64,000 nt of DNA from Streptomyces sp. NBC_00285 (GTDB taxonomy: Bacteria; Actinomycetota; Actinomycetes; Streptomycetales; Streptomycetaceae). A model generated the notes under the pieces. It did not search any database, was not told the origin of the DNA, and saw only the letters and a list, made by a program, of their open reading frames with translations. Location: contig NZ_CP108055.1 of assembly GCF_036174265.1 (NCBI RefSeq), positions 2,108,001 to 2,172,000 on the forward strand, written 5' to 3'. This document shows, in pieces, positions 34,901 through 42,847 of the stretch (position 1 is its first letter; each line of letters starts with the position of its first letter). The translations under genes and the position numbers were made by a program.

Positions 34901-35897
34901 CCTGATCCTGGGCGTGCCCGGCGTCCGGCTCCGGCTCGGCACCGACGGCGAGGTCGGACTCCGGCGCCTGCTCGACCCCGGGAACATCTGCCACGTTCTG
35001 TCCGGCGTCATCGAACGGGGCGGCCTCAGGAGCCTGAGCCGCGTCGACCGGCCCTTGCCCCGCTGGGACATCCGCGTCGGGCACGGAACCGTCACCGGCC
35101 GGGCCGGCATCGGCGGCCGGAGCCGCGTCCGCGTCCGCCACGTGAACCGCGTCCGGGAGGAATCCGTCAGTCGGAAGTCGGTCCGCGTCGGCGAGGGGAA
35201 CCTGCGCCGGTTCCGTCTCGAGCCCGGCGTACGGGACGCGGGCCGCCGGGGCCTCCGCCTGCACCGCATATCCGGCGGTCCCCGCCTCGGAGGCGAGCCG
35301 CGCCATCGTCGCCTGCGCCGCACTCACCGGCTCGGGCTCCGGCTCCGGAACAACCGTTTCGGCAGCCGTGGCCACCGTGCTCATCGGCGTCCGGACGGCG
35401 GCCTGCAGCGGGGCGCCCCACGGCACCGCGCCCTGCGGCTGCGGGGTCTCGAAGTACTCGGTGCCGGCCGGGGCCGCGGCCGGCTGCCGTACCGGTACGC
35501 CCGCGGGGCCGCGGTCGGCGAGAGAGCGGACCGGGCTCGCGGAGGCGTCGGGGATCGGCGGGCCGAGATGCAGGGGCCGGCGAGGTGTGATGGGCGGGAT
35601 CGGAACGGAGGGTGCCTGCAGCTGGGGCCTGCGGACGGCGCTCAGATCGTGCGCTCCGCTGTCACGGCCGGACATCTCGTGCGGTCCCGGTTCATGGACG
35701 GTCTCGACGACCGGCTCCGGCGCGGGCGGGGCGACCTCGTTGCCCCAGGGGCTCTGGGCGCCCGGCAGCAGCAACAGGTCTTCGTCCTCTGCGGTGGTCT
35801 CGGAGAGGTAGGTGTACGCACCAGGAACGCCCGGCTGCTCCACCATGCCTGCGTTCTCCGGCAGCCCCTCGGCCGGGACCTGGCCGGTGTCGGTCAT
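31965..35897 (-). CDS. cobT: Disordered region - BluB - CobT fusion for the lower ligand of cobalamin
   Basis: 1310 aa from ATG 35897. Residues 1 to ~735 are low-complexity, rich in Pro, Ala, Glu, Asp and Val, with no domain. Residues ~736-955 are a nitroreductase-fold BluB-type domain (RERRDIRNGF, SVGHSQPWDFVV) that would make 5,6-dimethylbenzimidazole from FMN. Residues ~960-1310 are CobT, which activates the base with nicotinate mononucleotide; GEGTGA near 1277 holds the catalytic Glu. Making and activating the base in one polypeptide is sensible. The long acidic arm is odd and unexplained. Confidence 0.93.
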   Translation of the reverse strand: MTDTGQVPAEGLPENAGMVEQPGVPGAYTYLSETTAEDEDLLLLPGAQSPWGNEVAPPAPEPVVETVHEPGPHEMSGRDSGAHDLSAVRRPQLQAPSVPIPPITPRRPLHLGPPIPDASASPVRSLADRGPAGVPVRQPAAAPAGTEYFETPQPQGAVPWGAPLQAAVRTPMSTVATAAETVVPEPEPEPVSAAQATMARLASEAGTAGYAVQAEAPAARVPYAGLETEPAQVPLADADRLPTDGFLPDAVHVADADAAPAADAGPAGDGSVPDADVPAGQGPVDAAQAPEAAPFDDAGQNVADVPGVEQAPESDLAVGAEPEPDAGHAQDQVEAGVEAVPVAEDVQAGETPEPEAAPTAELVDVDSPVPGIEPGVAADEAADAGQVFDATDDADGVHGQMSGAVVFPEAAAAPQAVAAQDVTAAPEEGVIQDEAVPLAGLAPQHPAAQHPTALPDPAAAPALEPVAAPRTEPTPDHIAAEAPAPDAPEDVTLEAPVETEHAPHPTDVGAPAEVPLPHAEPEPLLAEQAAPAPEPFQEPAQDAPAPVAPVAEYVADIDVQPIDVHPMEPAAAFPAEESRLSDHEVHPSDTATPEGFAAPDQAPQGPQPAPQQPFTAELADAQPWFVATEADEAPAVLPTGVPPEPRPAGPVGEFVEVDGSVPTTPHLAPTPPHPLSFPADEAQPVVPAPREADGDPELVQQADDLDTRAADQEDQEVPEEVSTAPVEEVRQSTGPAAPAYDDVEREAVLKVMRERRDIRNGFRSDPIPHEVLLRVLEAAHTAPSVGHSQPWDFVVIRSAETRGAMHELAQRQRDAYAKSLPKGRAKQFKELKIEAILDTPVNIVVTADPTRGGRHTLGRHTQPQMAPYSAALAVENLWLAARAEGLGVGWVSFFDEREMVRVLGLPDHLEVIAYLCVGYVDEFPDEPELMQAGWSKRRPLSWVVHEETYGRRALPGEEPHDLLSETVAQIRPLDAKALGEAWERQKRMTKPAGALGMLEIISAQLSGLSRQCPPPIPEPAAVAIFAGDHGVHAQGVTPWPQEVTAQMVANFLGGGAVCNAFAAQVGAEVCVVDVGVAAELPATPGLLPRKIRAGTSDMTTGTAMTREEAKQAIEVGIETARDLVAAGNKALLTGEMGIANTTASAALISVFTDTDPAEVTGRGTGINDETLARKTEVVRRAIELHQPDPADPIGVLAAIGGFEHAAMVGLLLGGASLRTPVILDGVSAGAAALVARAIAPEVLAACIAGHRSAEPGHVAALNKLGLRPLVDLDLRLGEGTGALLALPLVQSTARAMHEVATFDSAGVTEK

Positions 35898-36263
35898 GCG
35901 TACCCCTCGCCCATCGGTTAGTGCTTCTACGTCCAGCTCACCGGGGACGGCGCACCGACCGCCCCCGCAGTCAAGAACGAGCGTGCGTGCCCAGCGGCAC
36001 GAACGGCCCGCCGAGAAAGACGACAAAGCCATTAACTGGCATTGTCCCGGCCGTTCACCCGTCGCGACAGGTTGATCCGCGACGGCCCGCTGTGGACTGC
36101 GCCACGTTGCGCGTCCTCCGGTTCTGCCGTACCACACCCACCCCAAAACGGGCGCGCTTTCCGGACATTGGCGAACGAATGCCGGGCCACCCGGTGCGGT
36201 GCAACAGTCGGCCAGCCTACCGCGCGCAGTACGACAACAGGATCACGGGGACGGCGAACCGGG
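35898..36263. other. Upstream region of cobT, no gene seen
   Basis: 366 bp between cobL and cobT, both on the minus strand. It probably carries the cobT promoter and leader. I looked for the conserved B12-box (AGYCMGGAGACCNGCC) and GCCACTG on the minus strand and found neither in convincing form. Frames extending cobT upstream lack ribosome sites. Confidence 0.4.
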
Positions 36264-37475
36264 TCAGACCGTACGGTCCGGCAGCACCCCGCTGAGCAGG
36301 AACGCGACGCTCCGTTCCGTCTCCGTCCAGGCCCGGGTGTCCAGTTCGACGGACTGGAGGAGGGAACACTCGACGCGGTAGCCGTGCTCGGTGAGGTCCC
36401 GGCCGACGAGTTCGGCCTCGTCGCGGGTGGCCGCGTGGGCGACGATGCGTTGCGGACGCCGGTCCGCGACCGCGGAGACCACGGCCACTCCCCCGCCGCC
36501 GACACGTACGACGTCCGGCTCGGGAAGGTTCTCCAGGACGTGCGGGGCGGTGCCGGCGACGATCTGGACCTGGAGCCCGAAGGCGCGCGCGTTGGCCTCG
36601 GTGCGTTCGCAGGCCCGCAGATCGCGGTCGACGGCTATGACGGCGGCCCCGGCCCGGGCGGCCTCGGTGGCGAAGGCGCCGCTGCCGCAGCCGATGTCCC
36701 ACACCAGGTCGCCGACGCGCGGGCCCAGCCTGGCGAGTTGGGCCGCGCGGAGCGGTTCCAGCTCGCCCTCGCCCATGAGACCGCCGTAGGCCTCGGCGGG
36801 CTGTGTCCAGCCGCGCGGGGCGGCGGCCGGGTCACGGCCGGCGATCCAGCCGCCGTCCTCGGAGACGGCGGCCGTGCCGCCGATGACGATGACGAGGTTG
36901 GGGTCGCGCCAGGTGTGGTCGGCGGCCTTGTCCGAGGTGACGACGGTGAGCTGCTCGCGGTCGGTGCCCAGTTCCTCGCAGATGACGAAGGTGCGGTGGA
37001 CGCCGTCCATCAGCAGGCCGAGTTCGGCGGGACCGGCACCCGGTGAGGTGAGGACGGCGACCTTGGTGTGGGCTCGGCATACGTTCACCGCACGTCGCAG
37101 GGTGCGGCGGTGTGCGACGACCACTTGTGCGTCGTCCCAGGGCATACCGGCGCGGGCGAAGGCGGCGGCGACCGAGGAGACACCGGGGACGACCTCGACC
37201 TCCAGGCCGAACTCGGGTGCGCGCAGGGTCCGTACGACGCCGAAGAATCCGGGGTCGCCGTCGGCGAGCACGACGGCGGTGCCGCGGTGGCCGGTGATCC
37301 GGCGCGCGACGAGGGCGACGCTGCCGAGGCGGATGCGTTCGGCGGCGGGGGGCACCTCGGGGAGTGCCAGATGGTGGCCGGCACCCGCCACCAGCGTGGC
37401 GGCGGCGAGGGCGGAACGTGCCGTGGCGGTCAGCGGCGAGCCGTCCCAGCCGATCACCGTGACCCGGTCGGCCAT
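36264..37475 (-). CDS. cobL: Precorrin-6Y methyltransferase, CobL / CbiET fusion
   Basis: 403 aa. The N-terminal half is a tetrapyrrole methylase (MADRVTVIGWDG, LADGDPGFFG, VPGVSSVAAAFAR), the CbiE part. The C-terminal half is a class I SAM methyltransferase (VWDIGCGSGAFATEAAR), the CbiT part. Together they methylate C-5 and C-15 and decarboxylate precorrin-6Y/8 in corrin synthesis. It is on the same strand as cobT and cobA, with a 366-bp gap, so it may be a separate transcript. Confidence 0.92.
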   Translation of the reverse strand: MADRVTVIGWDGSPLTATARSALAAATLVAGAGHHLALPEVPPAAERIRLGSVALVARRITGHRGTAVVLADGDPGFFGVVRTLRAPEFGLEVEVVPGVSSVAAAFARAGMPWDDAQVVVAHRRTLRRAVNVCRAHTKVAVLTSPGAGPAELGLLMDGVHRTFVICEELGTDREQLTVVTSDKAADHTWRDPNLVIVIGGTAAVSEDGGWIAGRDPAAAPRGWTQPAEAYGGLMGEGELEPLRAAQLARLGPRVGDLVWDIGCGSGAFATEAARAGAAVIAVDRDLRACERTEANARAFGLQVQIVAGTAPHVLENLPEPDVVRVGGGGVAVVSAVADRRPQRIVAHAATRDEAELVGRDLTEHGYRVECSLLQSVELDTRAWTETERSVAFLLSGVLPDRTV

Positions 37476-37569
37476 CGTGTCTCAGTCTCCAGAGGTGTAC
37501 GCAGGTGGTCGTCGGGAGGGTACCCGGTACGGCGGGGAAGCGGTTTCACCGGCCGCCGCCGGAGCGCGG

Positions 37570-38208
37570 TCAGTTCCAGTCCGAGTACGGCGTGAAACCG
37601 TCCGCGTCGGCCAACTGACCGCCCGCGCCGTCGAGGTCCTCGGGCAGCAGGCTCCACACGATGAAGTCGGTGCGCACGTCGCTCCATGTGCCGTCCTCGG
37701 CGCGGACGTGCGCTATGCAGGCACCGCGCAGGACGCCCTCGCTGATACAGCCGATCTTCTGGGCGACCTGCTGGGAGGCGGTGTTGTCGGCCGCCGTGCG
37801 CAGCTCGATCCGCTCGAACTTCTGGTCGGTGAACAGCCATTGGGCGGTGGCGAGGGCGGCTTCGGAGGCGTAGCCCTCGCCGCGGGCCCAGGGGGCGACG
37901 ATGTACGACAGTTCGGTGGAGCGGATGTGCCAGTCGGTCCTGCCGAGCTGGATGACACCGACCAGGCGCTGTGTGAGGAACTCGGTGACGGCGAGACCGA
38001 GTCCGCGGCCGGCCTCCCGCTCGGTCGGCGCGTACTCCGTGATCCAGCCGCGCGCCCGGTCCTCGCTGAAGGGCTGGGGGATGTCGGTCCACGCCCCGAC
38101 CTGCTCGTCGTTCATCATCTCGGCCAACGCCGGCACGTCGTCCTCGTCGAGGGCGCGCAGCACCAACCGCTCCGTGCTGATGGAGATGTTGGGGAAGGTG
38201 CCAGTCAT
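37570..38208 (-). CDS. RimJ/RimL-type GNAT acetyltransferase
   Basis: 212 aa. ISTERLVLRALDEDDV at the start and YIVAPWARGEGYASEA (acetyl-CoA loop) followed by IELRTAADNTASQQVAQKIG are classical RimL-group features. The substrate may be a protein N-terminus or a small amine; it cannot be told from sequence. The ATG at 38208 begins MTGTFPNI. It follows the metNIQ terminator on the same strand, so it needs its own promoter. Confidence 0.88.
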   Translation of the reverse strand: MTGTFPNISISTERLVLRALDEDDVPALAEMMNDEQVGAWTDIPQPFSEDRARGWITEYAPTEREAGRGLGLAVTEFLTQRLVGVIQLGRTDWHIRSTELSYIVAPWARGEGYASEAALATAQWLFTDQKFERIELRTAADNTASQQVAQKIGCISEGVLRGACIAHVRAEDGTWSDVRTDFIVWSLLPEDLDGAGGQLADADGFTPYSDWN

Positions 38209-38282
38209 GCGCCACTCCGTAACCGTCGGAAACCTTCAGTGCGAACTGCCCAGCATGCAGCATGGCGGCACGCAACGGCAGC

Positions 38283-38317
38283 ACGGGGTCCACTCATGGT
38301 GAGCGAGTGGACCCCGT
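38283..38317 (-). terminator. Terminator of the metNIQ operon
   Basis: Perfect 13-bp stem ACGGGGTCCACTC / GAGTGGACCCCGT with a 9-nt loop, about 45 bp past the metQ stop. Confidence 0.75.
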
Positions 38318-38359
38318 CCGTGGCGATACGCCGTTTACGCGCCGGTAACCGTATGCCGC

Positions 38360-39184
38360 TCAGAAGGACGCGATGACGGAGCCGGCGTACTTGTCCTGGA
38401 TGAACTTCTTGACCTCGGCGGAGGTGAGCAGCTTGGCGAGCTTCTGCACGCGCGGGTCGTCCTCGTGGCCGTCCTTGACGGCGAGGAAGTTGCCGTACGG
38501 GTTGTTCTTGGCGGACTCCAGGACGAGGGCGTCCGAGGCGGGCTTGAGGTCGGCCTCGATGGCGTAGTTGCCGTTGACGACCGCGGCGTCGACATCGTCC
38601 AGGGAGCGCGGGGTCTGGGGCGCCTCCAGCTCCTTGAACTTCAGGTTCTTCGGGTTCTTCACGATGTCCGTGGGGGTCGCCTCGGTGCCCGCGCCGTCCT
38701 TGAGGGTGATCAGCCCGTTCGCGGCGAGCAGCTTGAGGGCACGCGCCTCGTTCACGCTGTCGTTGGGGACGGCGATCGTCGCGCCGCTCTTGAGGGCGTC
38801 GGCGCTCTTGACCTTGTGGGAGTAGAGGCCGAGCGGCTCCAGGTGGACCGTGACGACGGGCACGATGTGGGTGCCGCGCTTCTTGTTGAAGTCGTCGAGG
38901 TATGGCTGGTTCTGGAAGTAGTTGGCGTCCACCGAGCCGTCCTCGGTCGCCGGGTTCTGCGTCGTGTAGTCGCTGAACTCCTTGACCTCCAGGTCGAGGC
39001 CCGCCTTCTTCGCCAGGTTCTCCTTGATGTAGTTCAGGATCTCGGCGTGCGGGGTCGGGCTCGCGGCGACGACCAGCGGTCCGCTGGTGTCGGAGGCGGA
39101 GTCGGACGAACCGCAGCCGCTGAGCCCGAGGGTGAGGGCTCCGGCGGCGAGGAAGACAGTGGTGATCTTTATGGTGTTACGCAC
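38360..39184 (-). CDS. metQ: D-/L-methionine-binding lipoprotein MetQ
   Basis: 274 aa, NlpA family. GTG start at 39184 with AGGAAAGG upstream. The signal peptide ends in the lipobox LSGC with Cys24. Mature motifs include VVAASPTPHAEIL, SVDANYFQNQPYLDDFN and VPNDSVNEARAL, all typical of MetQ. It captures methionine outside the membrane for MetNI. It is last in the operon, 65 bp after metI. Confidence 0.95.
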   Translation of the reverse strand: MRNTIKITTVFLAAGALTLGLSGCGSSDSASDTSGPLVVAASPTPHAEILNYIKENLAKKAGLDLEVKEFSDYTTQNPATEDGSVDANYFQNQPYLDDFNKKRGTHIVPVVTVHLEPLGLYSHKVKSADALKSGATIAVPNDSVNEARALKLLAANGLITLKDGAGTEATPTDIVKNPKNLKFKELEAPQTPRSLDDVDAAVVNGNYAIEADLKPASDALVLESAKNNPYGNFLAVKDGHEDDPRVQKLAKLLTSAEVKKFIQDKYAGSVIASF

Positions 39185-39249
39185 GAAAAGTGCCTTTCCT
39201 TTTGGGTGCAGCGATCCCGTGATGGGGTGCACGGGAAGATCGGCGGGGC

Positions 39250-39975
39250 TCAGACGGTCTTGGTGTCCGCCGTGGACGCCTTCAGCAGACGCAGCTTCGG
39301 CGCGGGGCCCGAGCGTCCGCTTCGGGTGTGCAGCGAGCGGGCCGCGAGGTCTCCGGCGAACTGGATGAGCGAGATGACGACGGCGAGGATCGCGACGGTG
39401 ATCCACATGAGCTGGGTCTCGAAGCGCTGGTAGCCGTAGCGGATGGCGATGTCGCCGAGGCCGCCCGCGCCGACCGTGCCGGCCATCGCGGAGTAGCCGA
39501 TGAGGGCGACGATCGTGGTCGTGGTACTGGCGATCAGCGAGGGCAGCGCCTCCGGTACGAGGACCTTGCGGACGATGGTCCAGGTGTTGCCGCCCATCGA
39601 CTGCACGGCCTCGACGAGCCCGCCGTCCACTTCGCGGACAGCCGTCTCGACGAGGCGCGCGAAGAACGGGATCGCCCCGATCGCGAGCGGCACGATGGCG
39701 GCCTCGCGGCCGATGGTCGTCCCGGTGATCGAGCGGGTGAAGCCCATCAGCGCGACCATCAGGATGATGAACGGCATCGAGCGTGCGACGTTCACGACCT
39801 GCCCGATGACCTTGTTCGCGACGACGTTCTGGAGGAGGCCGCCCCGGTCGGTGAGGACGAGGAGGACACCGAGCGGGAGACCGCCCAGGACGGCGATGAG
39901 CGTGGCCCAGCCGACCATGTAGAGGGTGTCCCAACACGCCTGCGTGAGCAGGGGCTGCATCTCGGACCAGGTCAC
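39250..39975 (-). CDS. metI: Methionine ABC transporter permease MetI
   Basis: 241 aa, five to six membrane helices. The permease motif is near the segment VREVDGGLVEAVQSMGG, where MetI carries its EAA-like loop. The GTG start at 39975 overlaps the metN stop by 4 bp (GTGA), so translation is coupled. The C-terminal tail is basic and about 25 residues longer than the last helix needs. Confidence 0.94.
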   Translation of the reverse strand: MTWSEMQPLLTQACWDTLYMVGWATLIAVLGGLPLGVLLVLTDRGGLLQNVVANKVIGQVVNVARSMPFIILMVALMGFTRSITGTTIGREAAIVPLAIGAIPFFARLVETAVREVDGGLVEAVQSMGGNTWTIVRKVLVPEALPSLIASTTTTIVALIGYSAMAGTVGAGGLGDIAIRYGYQRFETQLMWITVAILAVVISLIQFAGDLAARSLHTRSGRSGPAPKLRLLKASTADTKTV

Positions 39976-41003
39976 TTGGCACCTTCCTTCACCGGCTGGG
40001 ACTCGCCGACGATGTCGATCTGCAGCCCCTGCTCACGCAGGAAGCCGACGGGTACGACGTTGTCCTCGTAGCGGCCGGGCAGTTCGAGGCGCATCCGGCC
40101 GACCTGGAAGCCGCCGACGGTGTCGATGGCGGCACCGAGGATCGATATGTCGATGTTGTAGGTGCGCGACAGCTGGGAGATGACGGGCTGGGTGGCCGCC
40201 TCGCCCTGGAAGGTGACGTCCAGGACGGTCCGGTCCTCGCCGGTCGCCTCGCCGCCGACCGGGAAGAGGGCGGAGGCCAGCTCGGAGCCGGGGGTGGCGA
40301 GCAGTTCACTGACCGTGCCGGACTCGACGACGCGCCCGTTGTCCATCAGGGCGGCCGAGTCGCAGATCGACTTCACGACCCTCATCTCATGCGTGATGAG
40401 CAGGACGGTGAGGCCCAGCCGGCGGTTCAGGTCGCGCAGCAGCTGGAGGATCGAGCGGGTGGTCTCCGGGTCGAGGGCGCTGGTGGCCTCGTCGGACAGC
40501 AGGACCTTGGGGTCGCCGGCCAGGGCGCGCGCGATGCCGACGCGCTGCTTCTGGCCGCCGGAGAGCTGGGCCGGGTAGGCGCCTGCCCTGTCGGAGAGCC
40601 CGACGAGGTCCAGCAGCTCAAGTGCCTTGCGGGAGCGCTCCTTGCCGGACTTGCCGAGGATTTCGAGCGGCAGCTCGACGTTGTCCTGGACGGTCCGGGT
40701 GGACAGCAGGTTGAAGTGCTGGAAGACCATGCCGATACGGCTGCGTGCCTGCCGCAGTTCCCGGCCGGCGCGCGGGCCGCGTCCCGCGAGGGCGGTGAGA
40801 TCCTGCCCGGCGACGGTCACCGTGCCGGAGGTGGGGCGCTCCAGCAGGTTGACGCAGCGGATGAGCGAGGACTTGCCGGCGCCGGACTGGCCGATGACGC
40901 CGTACACCTCGCCTTCGCGGACGTGGAGATCGACGCCGTCGAGGGCGGTGATCTCCCGACCACGGGAGCGGTAGACCTTGGTCAGGCCTGAGGTCGTGAT
41001 CAC
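39972..41003 (-). CDS. metN: Methionine ABC transporter ATPase MetN
   Basis: 343 aa from GTG 41003 (VITTSGLTKVY), preceded by ACGGAAAC. GTG 41018 and ATG 41096 are in-frame alternatives, but the added residues are not family-like. Walker A GQSGAGKSS, signature LSGGQKQR, Walker B VLLSDEATSALD and switch His in LLITHEM are present. The C-terminal ~80 residues (TQPVISQLSRTYNIDIS) are the NIL ligand-sensing domain that lets methionine inhibit transport. A 160-nt leader separates it from a candidate leader peptide. Confidence 0.94.
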   Translation of the reverse strand: MITTSGLTKVYRSRGREITALDGVDLHVREGEVYGVIGQSGAGKSSLIRCVNLLERPTSGTVTVAGQDLTALAGRGPRAGRELRQARSRIGMVFQHFNLLSTRTVQDNVELPLEILGKSGKERSRKALELLDLVGLSDRAGAYPAQLSGGQKQRVGIARALAGDPKVLLSDEATSALDPETTRSILQLLRDLNRRLGLTVLLITHEMRVVKSICDSAALMDNGRVVESGTVSELLATPGSELASALFPVGGEATGEDRTVLDVTFQGEAATQPVISQLSRTYNIDISILGAAIDTVGGFQVGRMRLELPGRYEDNVVPVGFLREQGLQIDIVGESQPVKEGAK

Positions 41004-41162
41004 AGAGGTTTCCGTCACAGTCGAGTACGCGGGCGTGGGTGTGCCCGGGTACGGGAGGAGATTCGTGTGCGGGCTGTCGGTCACGTACGCGTTCATGGGC
41101 GTACGGACATGCCACGGCGGCTCGCTTCGGGGCGCGAGGCTCAGGGGTGGTGCGGGGGCCCT

Positions 41163-41249
41163 CTAACAGGCGCGCATTCGACACATACAACGAGCACCGG
41201 GCGTCATGGTCGCCTCGGTCGCCAGGATGCGGCAGCTCGTCGTGGTCAT
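41163..41249 (-). CDS. Candidate Met/Cys-rich leader peptide of metNIQ
   Basis: A 28-codon frame, ATG 41249 to TAG 41163, between the terminator of the upstream gene and metN on the same strand. The peptide ends GARCMCRMRAC and has four Cys and four Met in all. The first half uses GC-ending codons. The second half uses rarer codons such as TGT three times, CGT and CGA. No ribosome site is visible, and AT-rich TTTACTGAT lies 3 nt before the ATG, so a leaderless message is possible. A role as a Met/Cys-sensing attenuator is inference. Confidence 0.5.
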   Translation of the reverse strand: MTTTSCRILATEATMTPGARCMCRMRAC

Positions 41250-41287
41250 GCGATCAGTAAAGCAGACGTATGGAACCGACCAAGAAC

Positions 41288-41312
41288 CCGCTGTCCGCAT
41301 GACGGACAGCGG
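41288..41312 (-). terminator. Terminator of the HAD phosphatase gene
   Basis: Perfect 10-bp stem CCGCTGTCCG / CGGACAGCGG with a 5-nt loop, 9 bp beyond the stop at 41322. It separates that gene from metN, so metN must have its own promoter below 41288. Confidence 0.75.
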
Positions 41313-41321
41313 TGGACAACG

Positions 41322-41972
41322 TCAGCCGCGGACGGAGATCTCCACGCCTGCGGCGGTGACCAGCGCCGACAGAGCGGACAGATCCTCGACCACGAGATCG
41401 GCGTCGAGCTCGTGGGCCTGGTGGGTTGTGGTCAACGCCACGGTGATCATGCCGGCGGCGCGGCCGGCGCGCAGGCCCGCGGGAGCGTCCTCGAAGACGA
41501 CACAGCGGGCCGGGTCGACGCCGAGTTCGCGGGCGGCGAGGAGATAGGGCTCGGGGTCGGGCTTGCCGCGCGTGACGTCGTCGGCGGCGACCAGCGTCTT
41601 GGGGCGGATGCCGACGGCGTCTAGGCGGGCCTCGGCGAGACGGCGGGTGGCGGAGGTGACGACGGCCCAGCGGTCGGCGGGCAGGGCGCCGAGGAAGTCC
41701 TTGGTCCCGGGGAGCAGTTGGACCCCGCCGTTGGGTACGTCCTCCACCTCCAACCGCTCGATCCGCGAGAGGGCCCCCGGTACGACGTCGGCGGGCAGCA
41801 GGTCGGCGGCTATCTCCACGGCCGGCCGCCCGTGCAGTTCGACCTGTGCGAACGCCTCCGCGGTGATGCCGTACTCCGCGGCCCAGCGCGTCCAGCAGCG
41901 GTGGACGGATTCGAGGGAGGAGACAAGCGTTCCGTCGTTGTCGAACAGAAGGGCTTCGGCGTGGATCTTCAT
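41322..41972 (-). CDS. HAD-superfamily sugar-phosphatase-like hydrolase
   Basis: 216 aa. Motif I FDNDGTL (the first Asp is the nucleophile), motif II VVTSATR, motif III lysine in RGKPDPEPYLLAA and motif IV VFEDAPAG are all present. The alpha-helical cap type matches the beta-phosphoglucomutase/DOG phosphatase subfamily. The substrate is probably a sugar phosphate, unspecified. ATG 41972 begins MKIHAEALLFD; the longer frame upstream is spurious. Confidence 0.9.
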   Translation of the reverse strand: MKIHAEALLFDNDGTLVSSLESVHRCWTRWAAEYGITAEAFAQVELHGRPAVEIAADLLPADVVPGALSRIERLEVEDVPNGGVQLLPGTKDFLGALPADRWAVVTSATRRLAEARLDAVGIRPKTLVAADDVTRGKPDPEPYLLAARELGVDPARCVVFEDAPAGLRAGRAAGMITVALTTTHQAHELDADLVVEDLSALSALVTAAGVEISVRG

Positions 41973-42041
41973 GCCCCCGACCCTACGGTGCGAGGCGGGG
42001 GCGGCCGCCTCAGGCCTTTTGGCCCGTAATAGGCTCGCCGC

Positions 42042-42401
42042 ATGTTTGATGTCCTGACGCTGGTGACCGGCGTCGCCGCGCTGCTGCTGGCCGCCTGGTG
42101 CGGCTGGGCCGCGTACCGGGATCAGTCGACCAAGGACTGGCACTTCATCGGGATGGCCGCGGTGTCGGTGCTGGCGTCGGTCCAGCTCGTGATCGGGATC
42201 GTGCAGCTCGCGCAGGGCGAGAAGCCGGAGCAGGGCACTGCGATCTTCGTGGCGTATCTGCTGGGGGCGTTCGCGTGTGTGCCGGCGGCGGGATTCATGT
42301 CGCTCGCGGAGCGGACGCGGTGGGGGTCGGCGACGGTCGCCGCCGGCGGTGTGGTGCTGGCCGTTCTGGAGGTGCGGCTCTATGACATCTGGGGAGGCTG
42401 A
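42042..42401 (+). CDS. Small four-helix membrane protein
   Basis: 119 aa with four hydrophobic helices (near 3-23, 36-57, 68-88 and 96-112) and short loops. There is no signal peptide or motif. It is followed at once by another small membrane protein, with coupled or overlapping reading frames, so the two may form one unit. It is divergent from the HAD gene. Function unknown. Confidence 0.85.
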   Translation: MFDVLTLVTGVAALLLAAWCGWAAYRDQSTKDWHFIGMAAVSVLASVQLVIGIVQLAQGEKPEQGTAIFVAYLLGAFACVPAAGFMSLAERTRWGSATVAAGGVVLAVLEVRLYDIWGG

Positions 42402-42402
42402 G

Positions 42403-42813
42403 GTGAGCCGGCGACGGAGCCTGGCCAGTGGGCCGGGGACGCTGCTCGTCTGGCTCTACGGCGTGATGGTCGTGGGGGCGGTGTCGCGCTCCGCGTACCA
42501 GATCTCCACGGAGTTCGACCGGGCGCCGCTCGCGTATGCGCTGTCCGCGGTGGCCGGGGTGGTCTACGGGTTCATCACGTACACGCTGGTACGCGGCGGG
42601 GAGACGGCGCGCAAGGTGGCGCTCGTGTGCTGCGGGGCCGAGCTGCTCGGCGTACTGACCGTGGGCACGTGGACGTTGATCGAACCGTCCGCGTTCCCCG
42701 ATGCGACCGTGTGGTCGGACTTCGGGATGGGGTACGTCTTCATCCCGGTGCTGTTGCCGCTTTCCGCCATCTACTGGTTGCGCAAGGGTGCGCCTGCCAG
42801 GGATGCCGCCTGA
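42403..42813 (+). CDS. Small membrane protein, partner of the preceding gene
   Basis: 136 aa from GTG 42403, with GGGGAGG six bases upstream. ATG 42382 in the same frame would overlap the previous gene by 20 bp and is also possible, with GGAGG 9 nt ahead. Four hydrophobic helices are predicted, and the C-terminus is basic (RKGAPARDAA). It resembles its neighbour in size and topology, though not clearly in sequence. Function unknown. Confidence 0.83.
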   Translation: MSRRRSLASGPGTLLVWLYGVMVVGAVSRSAYQISTEFDRAPLAYALSAVAGVVYGFITYTLVRGGETARKVALVCCGAELLGVLTVGTWTLIEPSAFPDATVWSDFGMGYVFIPVLLPLSAIYWLRKGAPARDAA

Positions 42814-42847
42814 GTCTGTCGGGCGGCATCCGGCCGGTTGCGGCTGC

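Noticed and set aside
33018..35921. 967-aa frame antisense to cobT
   Set aside because: Arg/Gly/Val-rich shadow made by high GC in the opposite frame. The minus strand carries clear BluB and CobT motifs.
35898..36263. Cobalamin riboswitch upstream of cobT
   Set aside because: No convincing B12-box or GCCACTG core on the minus strand. A covariance-model search for the cobalamin riboswitch would decide; a strong hit would overturn this.
39972..41096. metN starting at ATG 41096
   Set aside because: The added 31 residues are Pro/Thr-rich and not family-like, there is no ribosome site, and the ATG lies in a hairpin loop. Kept only as an alternative.
41003..41290. SAM riboswitch (SAM-I, II or IV) in front of metN
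   Set aside because: The conserved core and kink-turn elements are not recognisable. The leader is short and shows the peptide frame instead. A covariance search for these SAM models would settle it.
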